Source: Actinoallomurus liliacearum
GTDB taxonomy: Bacteria; Actinomycetota; Actinomycetes; Streptosporangiales; Streptosporangiaceae
Length of the DNA stretch: 64,000 nt
Assembly (NCBI RefSeq): GCF_039542035.1
Contig: NZ_BAABHJ010000005.1
Coordinates: 992,001-1,056,000 of the forward strand
Reading direction: 5' to 3'
In this document: one piece after another, positions 42,954 to 51,814 of the stretch
Layout: every line of letters starts with the position of its first letter
Position numbering within the stretch: the stretch's first letter is position 1
The notes under the pieces: model-generated
What the model saw: only the letters and a program-made list of their open reading frames with translations
Database searches by the model: none
Told to the model about the DNA's origin: nothing
Made by a program: the position numbers and the translations under genes

Positions 42954-44198
42954 ACGGCCGGCGGCGCGGCGCAGGCGGTCGGGGTCGGTGAGCGCGCGCA
43001 GCACGTCGGCGGGGCGGCGGACCGGCCACCAGTCGCGCAGGAACTCGACGAAGCGCCGCTCGTCGCGGACGTGCGCGGTGAACGCCGCGCGCTTCGTCCC
43101 CGGCGCGTCGTCCAGGCCGCCGACCTCGCAGAACCGCTCCCAGAGCGCGCCGAGGAGCAGGTCGGCGGCGCGGGGGTAGGCGGTGTTGACCGAGCCGTGG
43201 GCGGTGCGGTGCACCTCGCGGCGGATGCGGTCCAGGGTCTCGCGGTCCAGCGACACCACGACGCCGCGGTAGACGGTGCGGAGGATGTCCGGGCTGTCCG
43301 GCGGGACGTCCTGCACGGCACGCCGCAGGACGCGCGTCATCATCGCGGCGCCCTTCACGCGGGCGAGCTCCGGTGCGTCGTGCGCGGCCGCCGCGGCGCC
43401 CGGGACGAGGTCGCCGAGCGAGCGCAGGGTGGCGCCGCCCTCGCCCAGGGACGGCAGCACGCGTTCGATGTACGCGGTGAAGCGCGGGTTCGGGCCGAGG
43501 ATCAGCACGCCGCGCGAGCCGAACCTGCGCCGGTGCCGGAACAGCAGGTACGCCACCCGGTGCAGGGCGACGGCGGTCTTGCCGGTGCCGGGGCCGCCCT
43601 GCACGATGACGGTGCCGTCGGCGGAGGCGCGGATCACCTCGTCCTGCTCGCGCTGGATCGTGGGGACGATGTCGCGCATCGTCCCCTCCCGGCTGCGGGC
43701 CAGCGAGGCCAGGAACGCCCCGTCGCCGACGATGGTCAGGTCCGGCCGGGCGTCGGGGATGAGCAGGTCGTCCTCCAGGTCGACGACCTTGCGGCCCCGG
43801 CAGTGCAGCACCCGCCGGCGTACGACGCCGCGCGGATCCTCGGGGGTGGCGCGGTAGAAGGCCTCGGCCGCCGGAGCACGCCAGTCGATGACGAGCGAGT
43901 CGTGCTCGCTGGTGCGGACGCCGATCCGCCCCACGTACAGCGTCTCGCCGCCGACCAGGTCGAGGCGGCCGAAGACGAGGCCCTCCTCGGCGACGTCCAG
44001 CGCGTGGCTGCGGACGGCCGCCTGGTGGACCATCGCGTCCCGGTCGACGAGCGAGCCCTTCGTTCCGGCCTGTGCCTGGCGGTAACCCTCCTCCAGCATC
44101 CGGCGAGCGCCTGCGCGCATCTCCTCCAGGCGTGCGTAGGCTTCGTCCACGCGGGACTGTTCCGCGGCGATCTGCTCGTCCTTGACGGTCGGGACCAT
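42012..44198 (-). CDS. HelD/HelR-like RNA polymerase-associated motor ATPase (UvrD/Rep-like)
   Basis: Superfamily 1 helicase-like ATPase of 728 residues. An N-terminal coiled coil (about 5-45) is followed by Walker A at 201-208 (GGPGTGKT), the HIVVDEAQDLSPMQWRML Walker B region, DPAQSAWED, TTNYRN and the C-terminal EAKGLEFDAALIVEPGEI and LYVAVSRATQRL motifs. This fits HelD and the actinobacterial HelR, which clear stalled RNA polymerase and help with rifampicin tolerance. I see no rifamycin-associated palindrome in the short upstream gap. The ATG at 44198 is chosen for the clean N-terminus. Its 3' end is overlapped antisense by the XRE frame. Confidence 0.88.
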   Translation of the reverse strand: MVPTVKDEQIAAEQSRVDEAYARLEEMRAGARRMLEEGYRQAQAGTKGSLVDRDAMVHQAAVRSHALDVAEEGLVFGRLDLVGGETLYVGRIGVRTSEHDSLVIDWRAPAAEAFYRATPEDPRGVVRRRVLHCRGRKVVDLEDDLLIPDARPDLTIVGDGAFLASLARSREGTMRDIVPTIQREQDEVIRASADGTVIVQGGPGTGKTAVALHRVAYLLFRHRRRFGSRGVLILGPNPRFTAYIERVLPSLGEGGATLRSLGDLVPGAAAAAHDAPELARVKGAAMMTRVLRRAVQDVPPDSPDILRTVYRGVVVSLDRETLDRIRREVHRTAHGSVNTAYPRAADLLLGALWERFCEVGGLDDAPGTKRAAFTAHVRDERRFVEFLRDWWPVRRPADVLRALTDPDRLRRAAGRSLNDRQARLLAETWRGPWSYLDIALLDEVGAILGPPPRPPRGRKRKAEDPFVIDGVNVFTGERVEVEDDDEPTLRELTTYIERREQAMRRDDEDDADLPVEYAHIVVDEAQDLSPMQWRMLGRRGRSATWTIVADPAQSAWEDSAAARKALDTALGRRPRHAFELTTNYRNSVEIADVAARVLARAVPEARPARAVRASGHRPVIRHVPELDGNVRAEAAALADAVEGTVGVILPVGHPAPPLPGLPERVQVLDALEAKGLEFDAALIVEPGEIADYARTGLRTLYVAVSRATQRLTVLTTAPDWQELLSGTG

Positions 44199-44266
44199 GG
44201 ACCAATTATCGGTGCGCGGCCGCGGAACCCCGTACGCTCGGCAGTGCGTGGCACACATGGAAAGGG

Positions 44267-46051
44267 GTGATCACGGTCGAGTCCGCGCGGAGCCGTAGGC
44301 ACATTGTCCTGAGCGTCCTGACGGCCCTGCTGACCGTGATCGTCGGTGGGGTGCTGGCCGACCATTTCATCCTCCAGGCGGAGTGGTGGCAGGTGAACCG
44401 CACCGTCACGCACGCGCCGCAGCCGCCGCTGGCCGACATCGGCCCGCCGGCGACGCCGGTGACCACGAGCTGGCAGCTCAGCACGCCCGTCGGCGACAGC
44501 GACCTGCCCGCCTACGACCGGGTGGCGTACGCCATCATGGACGGCCAGCTCGTCGTCGTGTCCGGGCACGGCCTCGACGTCCGGGACGCGCGTACGGGCC
44601 GGGAGCGCTGGCACTACTACCGCGCCGAGTGGTCGATGCTCGGCTGGGCGCGCACGGGACAGGTCCTCATCGCCTACCTCGAACGCACCGGGCATCGCGG
44701 CAACCGCCTCATGGTCGGCCTGGACGCGGTGCACGGCACGCTGCTGTGGCGGCAGCGGGGCGACGTGCCCGCCGCCATCGACCGGACGACGCTGCGCTGG
44801 CCGGCCGCCGGAGGAGTGGTGTTCGTCACCGAGGACGGGCGGCACACGCTGTACGGCAGGTCGGCGACGACGGGCCGGCGGCTGTGGGCCAAGCGGCTCC
44901 CGCACGGCTGCCTGCTGCCCGAGGCGGTGCCGTACGCGTCGGACAGCAGCGAGCAGATCGCCGCGTTCAGCATCGACTGCGGCGCCAGTGACCGGATCCT
45001 GGTCGTCGACCCGGTCAAGGGACGTACGGACTTCACGGTCGTCACCCGGAACACCGCCCGTTCGGCGCTCGCGGTCGGCGGCGACGTCACGGTCGTCTTC
45101 GACGGTTCGTCGCTGCAGGCGTTCGACCAGAAGGGGCGGGTCTTCCTCGACCGCGCCGGCCAGGACCTATGTCGCGACATGTGCCCGATGGCGGTGACCG
45201 CCGGGCATCTGCTCGTCGCCTACGAGACCGGGCGGCGGCCCGAGGACGCGACGCCGACGCGTCGCCTCGAGTCGGTGGACATCGCGTCGGGCTCGTCGTC
45301 CTGGCATCGGGACATGCCCGGTTACAGCGCCCTGTCGGTCGCGGGCGGACTGGTGTACGGGCTGCGGTCCCGGCTCGCCGATCCGCTGCTGCCCGCCGGA
45401 GTGGACGTCATCGACCCGGTCAGCGGGAACGGCACGACGGTGCCGATCCCCGTCGTCCTGCGGGCGGGCCTGGACGGCGTACGACCCTGGCTCGCCGCGG
45501 GCGGCGGGCTGCTCTACGTCGCCGCGCCGGCCGCGCGGCCGCGCCCGTTCGGCGCGGCCCGGCTGGTGGCCCTGCGCGGCGGCGTTCGCGGTGCGGGCCC
45601 GCCGGAGCTGGCCGGCGTGCCGGCCCGTCAGTGGCCGGACGCCTGCTCCCTGCTGCCGAAGCGGGACCTGCCGCGGGGATACTCCGGCGAGCCGACGGCG
45701 GCCGCCGTCGACGGGCTGCGCGTGCCGGCCGGCTGTACGTTCCGGCCGCGTCGCGCGCGGGGACGGGCCCCCGACGGGCCGGAGCGGGAGGCCGGGGTCC
45801 TGTCGGTCACCGTGCAGTGGGTCGCTCCCGACGACGGGGCGGCCAAGGCGCTGTTCGCCGCCGCCCGTGACACGCAGAACGGCGCGCGGGACCGGGTGCG
45901 CGCCGGCAACGAGGCGTACGCGATCGGCACGTCGTCGGGCACGGTGGTGATGCGGGTCGGCCGCACGATCGTGACCGTCAGCTCCGGGCTGCCCGACACG
46001 GCGACGCGCCTAGCCGCCGTCATCGCCGCCCGCCTGCCCGCCGCCGCGTAG
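44267..46051 (+). CDS. membrane-anchored beta-propeller (PQQ-like repeat) protein
   Basis: Protein of 594 residues. A short basic N-terminus and one membrane helix (about 11-31, HIVLSVLTALLTVIVGGVLA) anchor a large extracytoplasmic domain with PQQ-like blades: LDVRDARTGRERWHYYRAEW, LDAVHGTLLWRQRGDVP and GRSATTGRRLWAKRLPHGC all follow the W-motif pattern. Several cysteines suggest disulfides outside the cell, and the last 150 residues form a separate alpha/beta domain. The GTG start has no well-spaced Shine-Dalgarno. It is divergent from the HelD-like gene. It may bind ligands or scaffold envelope proteins; no enzyme activity is implied. Confidence 0.75.
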   Translation: MITVESARSRRHIVLSVLTALLTVIVGGVLADHFILQAEWWQVNRTVTHAPQPPLADIGPPATPVTTSWQLSTPVGDSDLPAYDRVAYAIMDGQLVVVSGHGLDVRDARTGRERWHYYRAEWSMLGWARTGQVLIAYLERTGHRGNRLMVGLDAVHGTLLWRQRGDVPAAIDRTTLRWPAAGGVVFVTEDGRHTLYGRSATTGRRLWAKRLPHGCLLPEAVPYASDSSEQIAAFSIDCGASDRILVVDPVKGRTDFTVVTRNTARSALAVGGDVTVVFDGSSLQAFDQKGRVFLDRAGQDLCRDMCPMAVTAGHLLVAYETGRRPEDATPTRRLESVDIASGSSSWHRDMPGYSALSVAGGLVYGLRSRLADPLLPAGVDVIDPVSGNGTTVPIPVVLRAGLDGVRPWLAAGGGLLYVAAPAARPRPFGAARLVALRGGVRGAGPPELAGVPARQWPDACSLLPKRDLPRGYSGEPTAAAVDGLRVPAGCTFRPRRARGRAPDGPEREAGVLSVTVQWVAPDDGAAKALFAAARDTQNGARDRVRAGNEAYAIGTSSGTVVMRVGRTIVTVSSGLPDTATRLAAVIAARLPAAA

Positions 46052-46098
46052 CGCCTGCCCGCCGTCGCGGGCGCCGGCCCCCGGCCGTGTAGCCGGGC

Positions 46099-47202
46099 TC
46101 AGGCCACCGGGGCCTTGGACGCGTCGCGGGCCCAGTCCTCCAACTGGGCGACGAACAACCGGGCCTGCTCGGGCCAGTGGAACCGCGCGCGGGCGGCCTC
46201 ATGGCCGCGCTTGCCCATCTCGCGGCGCAGCTCCGGGTCGTCGCGCAGCCGCCGGACCGCCGCCGCGGTGGCCTCGGGGTCCTCGAACGGCACGACGAGG
46301 CCGCAGCCCGCCTCCTCGACGATCCGGCCGGCGATCGGGTTCGGCGTGCTGACGACGGGGATGCCGCGCGCCATATACTCGACGACCTTGGTGGGCATCG
46401 AGTGCCGGTAGTTCGGCGTGTCGTGCAGCAGCGACAGGCCCGCGAGGGCGCCCTCGGCCATGCGCAGCGCCCGGTCGTTCGGCACGAACCCGTACCACCG
46501 GAGGATCCCCTCCCGCTGGGCGTCGCGCAGCAGGGGCCGTACGTCGGCGTCGGCGCCGCCGACCAGGTCGAGCGTGATCCCGTCGGCGTGCACCAGCCGG
46601 GCCAGCGCGATCAGGTCGTTCACGCCGCGGGCGAAGGAGAGCTGCCCGACGTAGATGATCCGGTCGTCGCCGGGCGGGGCCGGCGGCAGGTCGGGGACGT
46701 GGGTGGTGTTCGGCACCACCGGGTGTGGAAGGCGGAACCGGTCGCGGTACCCCTCCTCCGCCAGCAGCAGCTTCAGCCGGCGTTCGGCGCGGCGCTCGAT
46801 GCGGCGCACGGCGAACCGCAGCGGGACGCGCAGCGGCGCGGGCAGCCAGCCCTTGGCGCCCAGGGCGGCGGCGGTGTCCTCGTGCACGTCCCAGACGGTG
46901 CGCGAGCGGAGCCGGTGCGGCACCGCGAGCAGCAGCTCGGGGTCGTGCAGCAGAAGGATGTCGGCGTCCTTCGCGTGCCTGGCGAGAACGCGCCGCGCCG
47001 TCCGCAGCGCGTGCAGCCGGTTCCGGCCGGTAGCGCGCGGGACATCGAGCGGGTCGATCTCCGGCCAGGGCGTCACATTACAGGTCCGGAACGGCGCCAC
47101 ATAGGTCACGTCGTGGCCGGCGTCCAAAAGCGCGCGGATCTGCCGGTGCAGAATTCGCGCGTCCTCTGGATGGTGCACGACGGTGCACACGAAAATCCGC
47201 AT
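46099..47202 (-). CDS. glycosyltransferase family 4
   Basis: GT-B glycosyltransferase of 367 residues. The N-terminal domain (MRIFVCTVVHHPEDARILHRQIRALLDAGHDVTYVAPF) and C-terminal donor domain are present, with RIIYVGQLSFARGVNDLI, YGFVPNDRALRMAEGALAGLSLL and PTKVVEYMARGIPVVSTPNPIAGRIVEEAGCGLVVP including the E-x7-E-like donor motif. It belongs to the retaining GT4 family that uses UDP- or GDP-sugars on lipid-linked acceptors. The ATG at 47202 is preferred to a GTG 9 bases upstream. First of three minus-strand genes with the UDP-sugar dehydrogenase and another GT4. Confidence 0.9.
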   Translation of the reverse strand: MRIFVCTVVHHPEDARILHRQIRALLDAGHDVTYVAPFRTCNVTPWPEIDPLDVPRATGRNRLHALRTARRVLARHAKDADILLLHDPELLLAVPHRLRSRTVWDVHEDTAAALGAKGWLPAPLRVPLRFAVRRIERRAERRLKLLLAEEGYRDRFRLPHPVVPNTTHVPDLPPAPPGDDRIIYVGQLSFARGVNDLIALARLVHADGITLDLVGGADADVRPLLRDAQREGILRWYGFVPNDRALRMAEGALAGLSLLHDTPNYRHSMPTKVVEYMARGIPVVSTPNPIAGRIVEEAGCGLVVPFEDPEATAAAVRRLRDDPELRREMGKRGHEAARARFHWPEQARLFVAQLEDWARDASKAPVA

Positions 47203-47270
47203 TGTTCTCACTTCGCCGAGAGTCTCGCGGGCGCGGAAGAATATTCGGTGAATTCCACGAGGCCATCAGG

Positions 47271-48539
47271 TCACAGCAATTCGACGCGTTCGGCGGCCGT
47301 TTCCTCGAGGCGGCGTGTGGCGCCCCGGGTGTCGAACAGCAGCCGCGCGTGCCGGGTGAGGCTCTCCGGGTCGTACTCCCGGTGGTCGGTGAGGACGATC
47401 ACGAGGTCGGCCTCCGCGAGCGCCGTGTACAGCACGCGGGCGCGCGGCACCGGTTCGCCGTCGACCTCCCATCTCTCGACGTGCGGGTCGTGGAAGCTCA
47501 GGTCGGCGCCCATCTTCCGCAGCCGCCGGGCGACCGGGCGGGCCGGCGACTCGCGCTGGTCGGCGATGTCGGGCTTGTACGTGACGCCGAGGACGAGCAC
47601 CTTGGCGCCCTTCATCGCCTGGCCCTCGCGGTTGAGCAGGGCCTGCGCGCGCTCGACGACGTACCGGGGCATCCGCTCGTTGATCTCCTGGGCCAGTTCG
47701 ACGAACCGGAACGGGTAGCCGAGGGACCGCACCTTGTACGACAGGTAGTTCGGGTCGATCGGGATGCAGTGCCCGCCGACGCCGGGGCCGGGGTAGAAGG
47801 CCTGGAAGCCGAACGGCTTGGTGGCGGCGCAGGCGATCGAGTCCCACAGGTCGATGCCCAGCTCGTTGCAGAACACCGCCATCTCGTTGACCAGGGCGAT
47901 GTTGACGTGCCGGTAGGTGTTCTCCAGGAGCTTGGCCATCTCGGCCTCGCGGGTGCCCTTGGCCTGCACGACGTGGTCGACGAACTTGCCGTAGAACGCG
48001 GCGGCGGCGTGCGCGCAGGACGGCGTGAGGCCACCGACGATCTTCGGGGTGTTGCGGACGCCGTACACCGGGTTGCCCGGGTCGATCCGCTCCGGGGAGA
48101 AGGCCAGGTGGAAGTCCTCGCCGGCGACCAGGCCGGACTCCTCCAGGATCGGCCGGACGACCTCGTCGGTGGTGCCCGGGTAGGTCGTCGACTCCAGGAC
48201 CACGAGCGTGCCGGGGTCCAGGTGCCGCGCGACCGTCTGGGCGGCGGCCCGGACGGCCGTCAGGTCCGGGCCGCCGTCGGTCGACAGCGGCGTGGGCACG
48301 CAGATCACGATGGTGCGCGCACCGTCGAGGATGTCCTCGTCCCGTGAGGGCGTGAACCCGGCGGCGAGCATGTGCTCGACGTCCTCGGCGCTCACGTCGT
48401 CGACGTGGGACAGGCCGGCCTTGAGCCCGGCGACGACACGGGCGTCGCGGTCCAGCCCGCCGACCCGGAGGCCGGCGCGGCCGGCCTCCCGCACGAGCGG
48501 GAGGCCGACGTAGCCAAGTCCGATGACCACCAGATCCAC
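47271..48539 (-). CDS. UDP-N-acetyl-D-mannosaminuronate-type nucleotide sugar dehydrogenase
   Basis: Nucleotide-sugar dehydrogenase of 422 residues with NAD loop GLGYVGLPLVREAGRAGLRVGGLD, VPTPLS and the catalytic C258 in GPGVGGHCIPIDPNYLSYK. This GGHCIPIDP form is typical of UDP-HexNAc dehydrogenases (WecC, WbpA) rather than UDP-glucose dehydrogenase (compare GGGCLPKDI in the other one of this window). With the UDP-GlcNAc 2-epimerase gene 1.5 kb away, the likely product is UDP-ManNAcA. UDP-GlcNAc 6-oxidation is the alternative. It lies between two GT4 genes on the same strand. Confidence 0.9.
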   Translation of the reverse strand: MDLVVIGLGYVGLPLVREAGRAGLRVGGLDRDARVVAGLKAGLSHVDDVSAEDVEHMLAAGFTPSRDEDILDGARTIVICVPTPLSTDGGPDLTAVRAAAQTVARHLDPGTLVVLESTTYPGTTDEVVRPILEESGLVAGEDFHLAFSPERIDPGNPVYGVRNTPKIVGGLTPSCAHAAAAFYGKFVDHVVQAKGTREAEMAKLLENTYRHVNIALVNEMAVFCNELGIDLWDSIACAATKPFGFQAFYPGPGVGGHCIPIDPNYLSYKVRSLGYPFRFVELAQEINERMPRYVVERAQALLNREGQAMKGAKVLVLGVTYKPDIADQRESPARPVARRLRKMGADLSFHDPHVERWEVDGEPVPRARVLYTALAEADLVIVLTDHREYDPESLTRHARLLFDTRGATRRLEETAAERVELL

Positions 48540-48551
48540 CAGTGGCTCCCT

Positions 48552-50009
48552 TCAGGATGCTGCGGAGGCGATGTCCCGGTAGGCGCCGAGACAGCGGGCC
48601 GTGACGGCCCGCCAGGTGCGGTTCGCCGCGACCCATTCCCGGGCCGCCTGACCGATTTCGCCGCGTAGCTTCGGACTGTAAATGAGCTGGTCCAGGCAAT
48701 TCGCCCAAGCTTCCGGGTCTTCTGGAAGAGTTAACGTGCCGGTCACGCCCGGTTCGATGATTTCGCGGAGCGCTTTGACATCACTTGCTATTACTGGGAG
48801 TCCCCCTGCCATCGCCTCCAGCGGTTTCAGCGGAGTCACCAACTGGCACACCCGGTCCGCTCTCCGCGGGACCGCGAAAACATCGAGGACTGCGTGATAC
48901 CGACGTACCTGATCGACCGGCACCCGGCCGGTGAAGATCGCCGGGACCTTGAGCTCGGCGGCGCGGCGCTCGAGCGCCGGCCGCTCGGGGCCGTCGCCGA
49001 CGAGCAGGAGCGTGAAGTCGCGCCGCAGCGCCGCCGCCTCGATGAGCGTGTCGATGCCCTCGAAGCCGTAGAACGTCGAGGTGAGCCCGACGACGACGTC
49101 GCCCTCGGCGATGCCGAGGTCGGCGCGGAGCTTCCCGCCGTCCGGCAGGGGAACGAGGAAGCTGTCGTCGACGGCGTTCGGCACGACCAGCACGTCGCCG
49201 ACGCCGCCACGCCCCTGGATCTCGGCCCGCATCGCCTCGCCGAGCGTCACGACCAGGTCGGCGTCGCGCATCCGGGCGGTCTCCAGCTCGCGGGTGAGCC
49301 GGTAGAACTCATCGCCCGTCGAGCGCGCCGGGTCCCGCGACAGCCAGGAGTCCTCCAGGAAGCCGCGCACCTCGTACACCACCGGCAGGCCGTACCTGCG
49401 GCGCAGCTCCAGCGCGACGGCCGCGTTGAGGTGGTTGCCGGCCGCGTGCAGCACCGACGGGCGGAGCTCCTCGACGAGGCGTCCGGCCAGGTCGGCGGCC
49501 TTGCGCACCTCACGCACCGGCCCGCGCGGCGGCGTCCACGGCAGCAGCCGGTGGTAGGGGATCCCGTCCACCTCGCACCGCGCCCGCGCGTCCCGGACGC
49601 CCTGGGTCAGCGGGTAGCCGAGCCGCGTCACGACGTGCGGGTCCAGGCCCAGCTCGCGCTGCGCGGACACGATGCGGTGCGTCCGCACGGTGTACCCGGC
49701 CTGCGTGCGCGGCAGCGCGTTCGTGACCAGGTGCAGCACCGTCATCCGGTCGCCGTCCGGCCGGGGCGCTTGGCGGTGGCCTCGGGACTTGACCTGAGCG
49801 GCGTCGTCGAGCAGCGCGCGCAGGTCCCGGTTCTCCCGGTCGGCGCGCTGCGGGGCCGGTGCGGCGAGCGCGCGGAACCGCGTGCGCACGCGCCCGGGTG
49901 CCGCGCGGAGCGCCAGCCGTACGGCCAGCCGGACCGCCCGGCGGGGATCGGCGATCGCGTGCCGCCACGCGAGCACCGTTCCAAAGAAGAGCATCTTCGC
50001 CACCTGCAT
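48552..50009 (-). CDS. glycosyltransferase family 4
   Basis: GT-B enzyme of 485 residues. A basic, possibly membrane-touching N-terminal region (about 1-95) precedes the fold (TVLHLVTNALPRTQAGYTVRTHRIVSAQRELGLDPHVVTRLGYP, then YHRLLPW). The donor domain includes VVGLTSTFYGFEGIDTLIEAAALRRDFTLLLVGDGPERPALERRA and LKPLEAMAGGLPVIASDVKALREII with the GT4 E-x7-E-type motif. It opens the minus-strand trio with the UDP-HexNAc dehydrogenase and a second GT4, and is divergent from the UDP-GlcNAc epimerase 48 bases away. The ATG at 50009 is chosen over an upstream frame that crosses that epimerase start. Confidence 0.88.
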   Translation of the reverse strand: MQVAKMLFFGTVLAWRHAIADPRRAVRLAVRLALRAAPGRVRTRFRALAAPAPQRADRENRDLRALLDDAAQVKSRGHRQAPRPDGDRMTVLHLVTNALPRTQAGYTVRTHRIVSAQRELGLDPHVVTRLGYPLTQGVRDARARCEVDGIPYHRLLPWTPPRGPVREVRKAADLAGRLVEELRPSVLHAAGNHLNAAVALELRRRYGLPVVYEVRGFLEDSWLSRDPARSTGDEFYRLTRELETARMRDADLVVTLGEAMRAEIQGRGGVGDVLVVPNAVDDSFLVPLPDGGKLRADLGIAEGDVVVGLTSTFYGFEGIDTLIEAAALRRDFTLLLVGDGPERPALERRAAELKVPAIFTGRVPVDQVRRYHAVLDVFAVPRRADRVCQLVTPLKPLEAMAGGLPVIASDVKALREIIEPGVTGTLTLPEDPEAWANCLDQLIYSPKLRGEIGQAAREWVAANRTWRAVTARCLGAYRDIASAAS

Positions 50010-50056
50010 GGCGGGCGAGGTTAGGGATCGTTCGTGAACGAAAGGGAAACGCAACT

Positions 50057-51127
50057 GTGATCGCGCATGTCCTCGGCGCCCGGCCGAACTTCGTCAAGGC
50101 GGCGCCGGTGATCGCCGCGCTGTCCTCGACGGGCCGCGAGCAGCGGGTGATCCACACGGGCCAGCACTACGACGAGCGCATGTCGGAGGTGTTCTTCCGC
50201 GACCTCGGCCTGCCCGAACCCGACGTGAACCTGGAGGTCGGGTCCGGCAGCCACGCCGCCCAGACCGCCGCGATCATGGTGGCGCTGGAGAAGGAGTTCA
50301 TCGAGCGTTCACCCGAGCTCGTCATGGTGTACGGCGACGTGAACTCCACCATCGCCGCCGCCCTCGTCGCGGCCAAGCTGCACATCCCGGTCGCCCACGT
50401 GGAGGCGGGACTGCGCAGCTTCGACATGACCATGCCCGAAGAGGTCAACCGCCGCCTCGTCGACCAGCTGTCCGACCTGTGCCTCGTCACCAGCCCGGAG
50501 GCCGTCGGCCACCTCGCGGCCGAGGGCGTCAATGTCGAGCGGATCCACTTCGTGGGCAATCCGATGATCGACACGCTGCTCGCGAATCTGGACAAGTTCG
50601 ACACCGAGGCCGTGCGGCGGGCGTACGACCTGCCCGCGCGGTACGTCGTCGCGACGCTGCACCGGCCCGCGAACGTCGACGACCCGGAGATCGCGGCCGG
50701 CCTGGTCAAGCGGCTGCACGAGATCGCCGAGCTGGTGGACGTCGTCATGCCGGTGCACCCGCGCGGCCGGAAGGTGCTCACCGAGGCCGGCCTGGACGCG
50801 CACCCGCGCGTGCGGCTGCTCGAACCGCTCGGCTACGTCGAGTTCGTGGCGGCCGTACGCGGAGCGGCGGCGGTCGTCACCGACTCCGGCGGCGTGCAGG
50901 AGGAGACGACGATCCTCGGCGTCCCGTGCCTGACGCTCCGGCCCAACACCGAGCGGCCGATCACGATCACGCACGGCACCAACCGGCTCGTCACCGCCGA
51001 CGACGTCGTTCCGGCGGTCACCGAGGCCCTGGCGGCCGGCCGTGGCGACCGGGAGCACCCGCCGCTGTGGGACGGCCACGCCGGCCCGCGCATCGCCCGC
51101 GTCGTGGAGGGATGGCTCGGTGGCTGA
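50057..51127 (+). CDS. wecB: UDP-N-acetylglucosamine 2-epimerase (non-hydrolysing)
   Basis: Epimerase of 356 residues interconverting UDP-GlcNAc and UDP-ManNAc. Family landmarks are VLGARPNFVKAAPVIAAL, VIHTGQHYDERMSEVFFRDLGLPEPDVNLEVGSGSH, VYGDVNSTIAAAL, PVAHVEAGLRS, MPEEVNRRLVDQLSDL, and TDSGGVQEETTILGVPCLTLRPNTERPIT. The GTG at 50057 has AAAGGGA nine bases before it. It works with the nearby UDP-HexNAc dehydrogenase to give UDP-ManNAcA. The next gene starts within its last codons. Confidence 0.96.
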   Translation: MIAHVLGARPNFVKAAPVIAALSSTGREQRVIHTGQHYDERMSEVFFRDLGLPEPDVNLEVGSGSHAAQTAAIMVALEKEFIERSPELVMVYGDVNSTIAAALVAAKLHIPVAHVEAGLRSFDMTMPEEVNRRLVDQLSDLCLVTSPEAVGHLAAEGVNVERIHFVGNPMIDTLLANLDKFDTEAVRRAYDLPARYVVATLHRPANVDDPEIAAGLVKRLHEIAELVDVVMPVHPRGRKVLTEAGLDAHPRVRLLEPLGYVEFVAAVRGAAAVVTDSGGVQEETTILGVPCLTLRPNTERPITITHGTNRLVTADDVVPAVTEALAAGRGDREHPPLWDGHAGPRIARVVEGWLGG

Positions 51128-51794
51128 CCGGCAGGTGGCCCGGCTCAAGGCGGCGCTGGCCGACCGGGAGGCGCGGGTCCAGATCCTCGAGGCGCGGGTC
51201 GCCGCTCTAGAGGGCTCCACGTCCCTCAAGGTCGGCCGGGCCGTCACCGACGCGGCCCGCAGGCCCGGCAAGGGCGTCGTCCAGCTGCCGCGTGAGCTGT
51301 ATCGCATGTGGCGGCACCGCGGCGCGCCGAACGTCGTGACGTCCGTGGACGCCCGAGAACGCCCGATGTTCACCGCGCGCGACGAGGACCGGCTGATCGC
51401 GGCGGCGCCCGCGACCGGTCTCGTGGTCGCCGGCGTGCTCGGCCCGGCCGCCGCCGAGGCCCTGGCGGACGTCGCGCACGTCGTGCCGCTGATGCCGCAC
51501 GACGCGGCCCTCGTCCTCGACACGACCGACGTCGACCTGGTGATCGTCGACGCCGCCGCCGGGGCGCCCGGCGGGCCGTGGGCCTACCTGGGCGTCCCCG
51601 GCGTCCCCGACCGCGACCGGGCGCTCCTCGCCCTGATGAGCGTGGCCCACGACCGGGGCCGTCCCGTCGTGCTGGCCGGCTCCGCCCCGGCCATCGCCGG
51701 GTTCGGCTGGGACGCCACCGTGCCGCCCGGCACGCCGATCGCCGACGCGCTGCCCGGCCTGTGCGCCCGGTTCGGCATCGAAGAACTCTCATGA
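51120..51794 (+). CDS. hypothetical protein with N-terminal coiled coil, 224 aa
   Basis: Unrecognised protein. Residues 5-40 form a heptad-rich coiled coil (QVARLKAALADREARVQILEARVAALEG). A basic stretch (VQLPRELYRMWRHRG) and then an alpha/beta domain follow (LVVAGVLGPAAAEALADVAHVVPLMPHDAALVLDTTDVDLVIVDAAAG). The latter looks like a Rossmann half without a nucleotide motif. The GTG start overlaps the epimerase stop and the ATGA or GTG start of the double glycosyltransferase follows, so it belongs to that operon, perhaps as an enzyme partner. Similar coiled-coil proteins accompany glycosyltransferases in actinomycete polysaccharide loci. Confidence 0.65.
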   Translation: MADRQVARLKAALADREARVQILEARVAALEGSTSLKVGRAVTDAARRPGKGVVQLPRELYRMWRHRGAPNVVTSVDARERPMFTARDEDRLIAAAPATGLVVAGVLGPAAAEALADVAHVVPLMPHDAALVLDTTDVDLVIVDAAAGAPGGPWAYLGVPGVPDRDRALLALMSVAHDRGRPVVLAGSAPAIAGFGWDATVPPGTPIADALPGLCARFGIEELS

Positions 51795-51814
51795 TCCTGC
51801 GAGAAGGAGAACGC

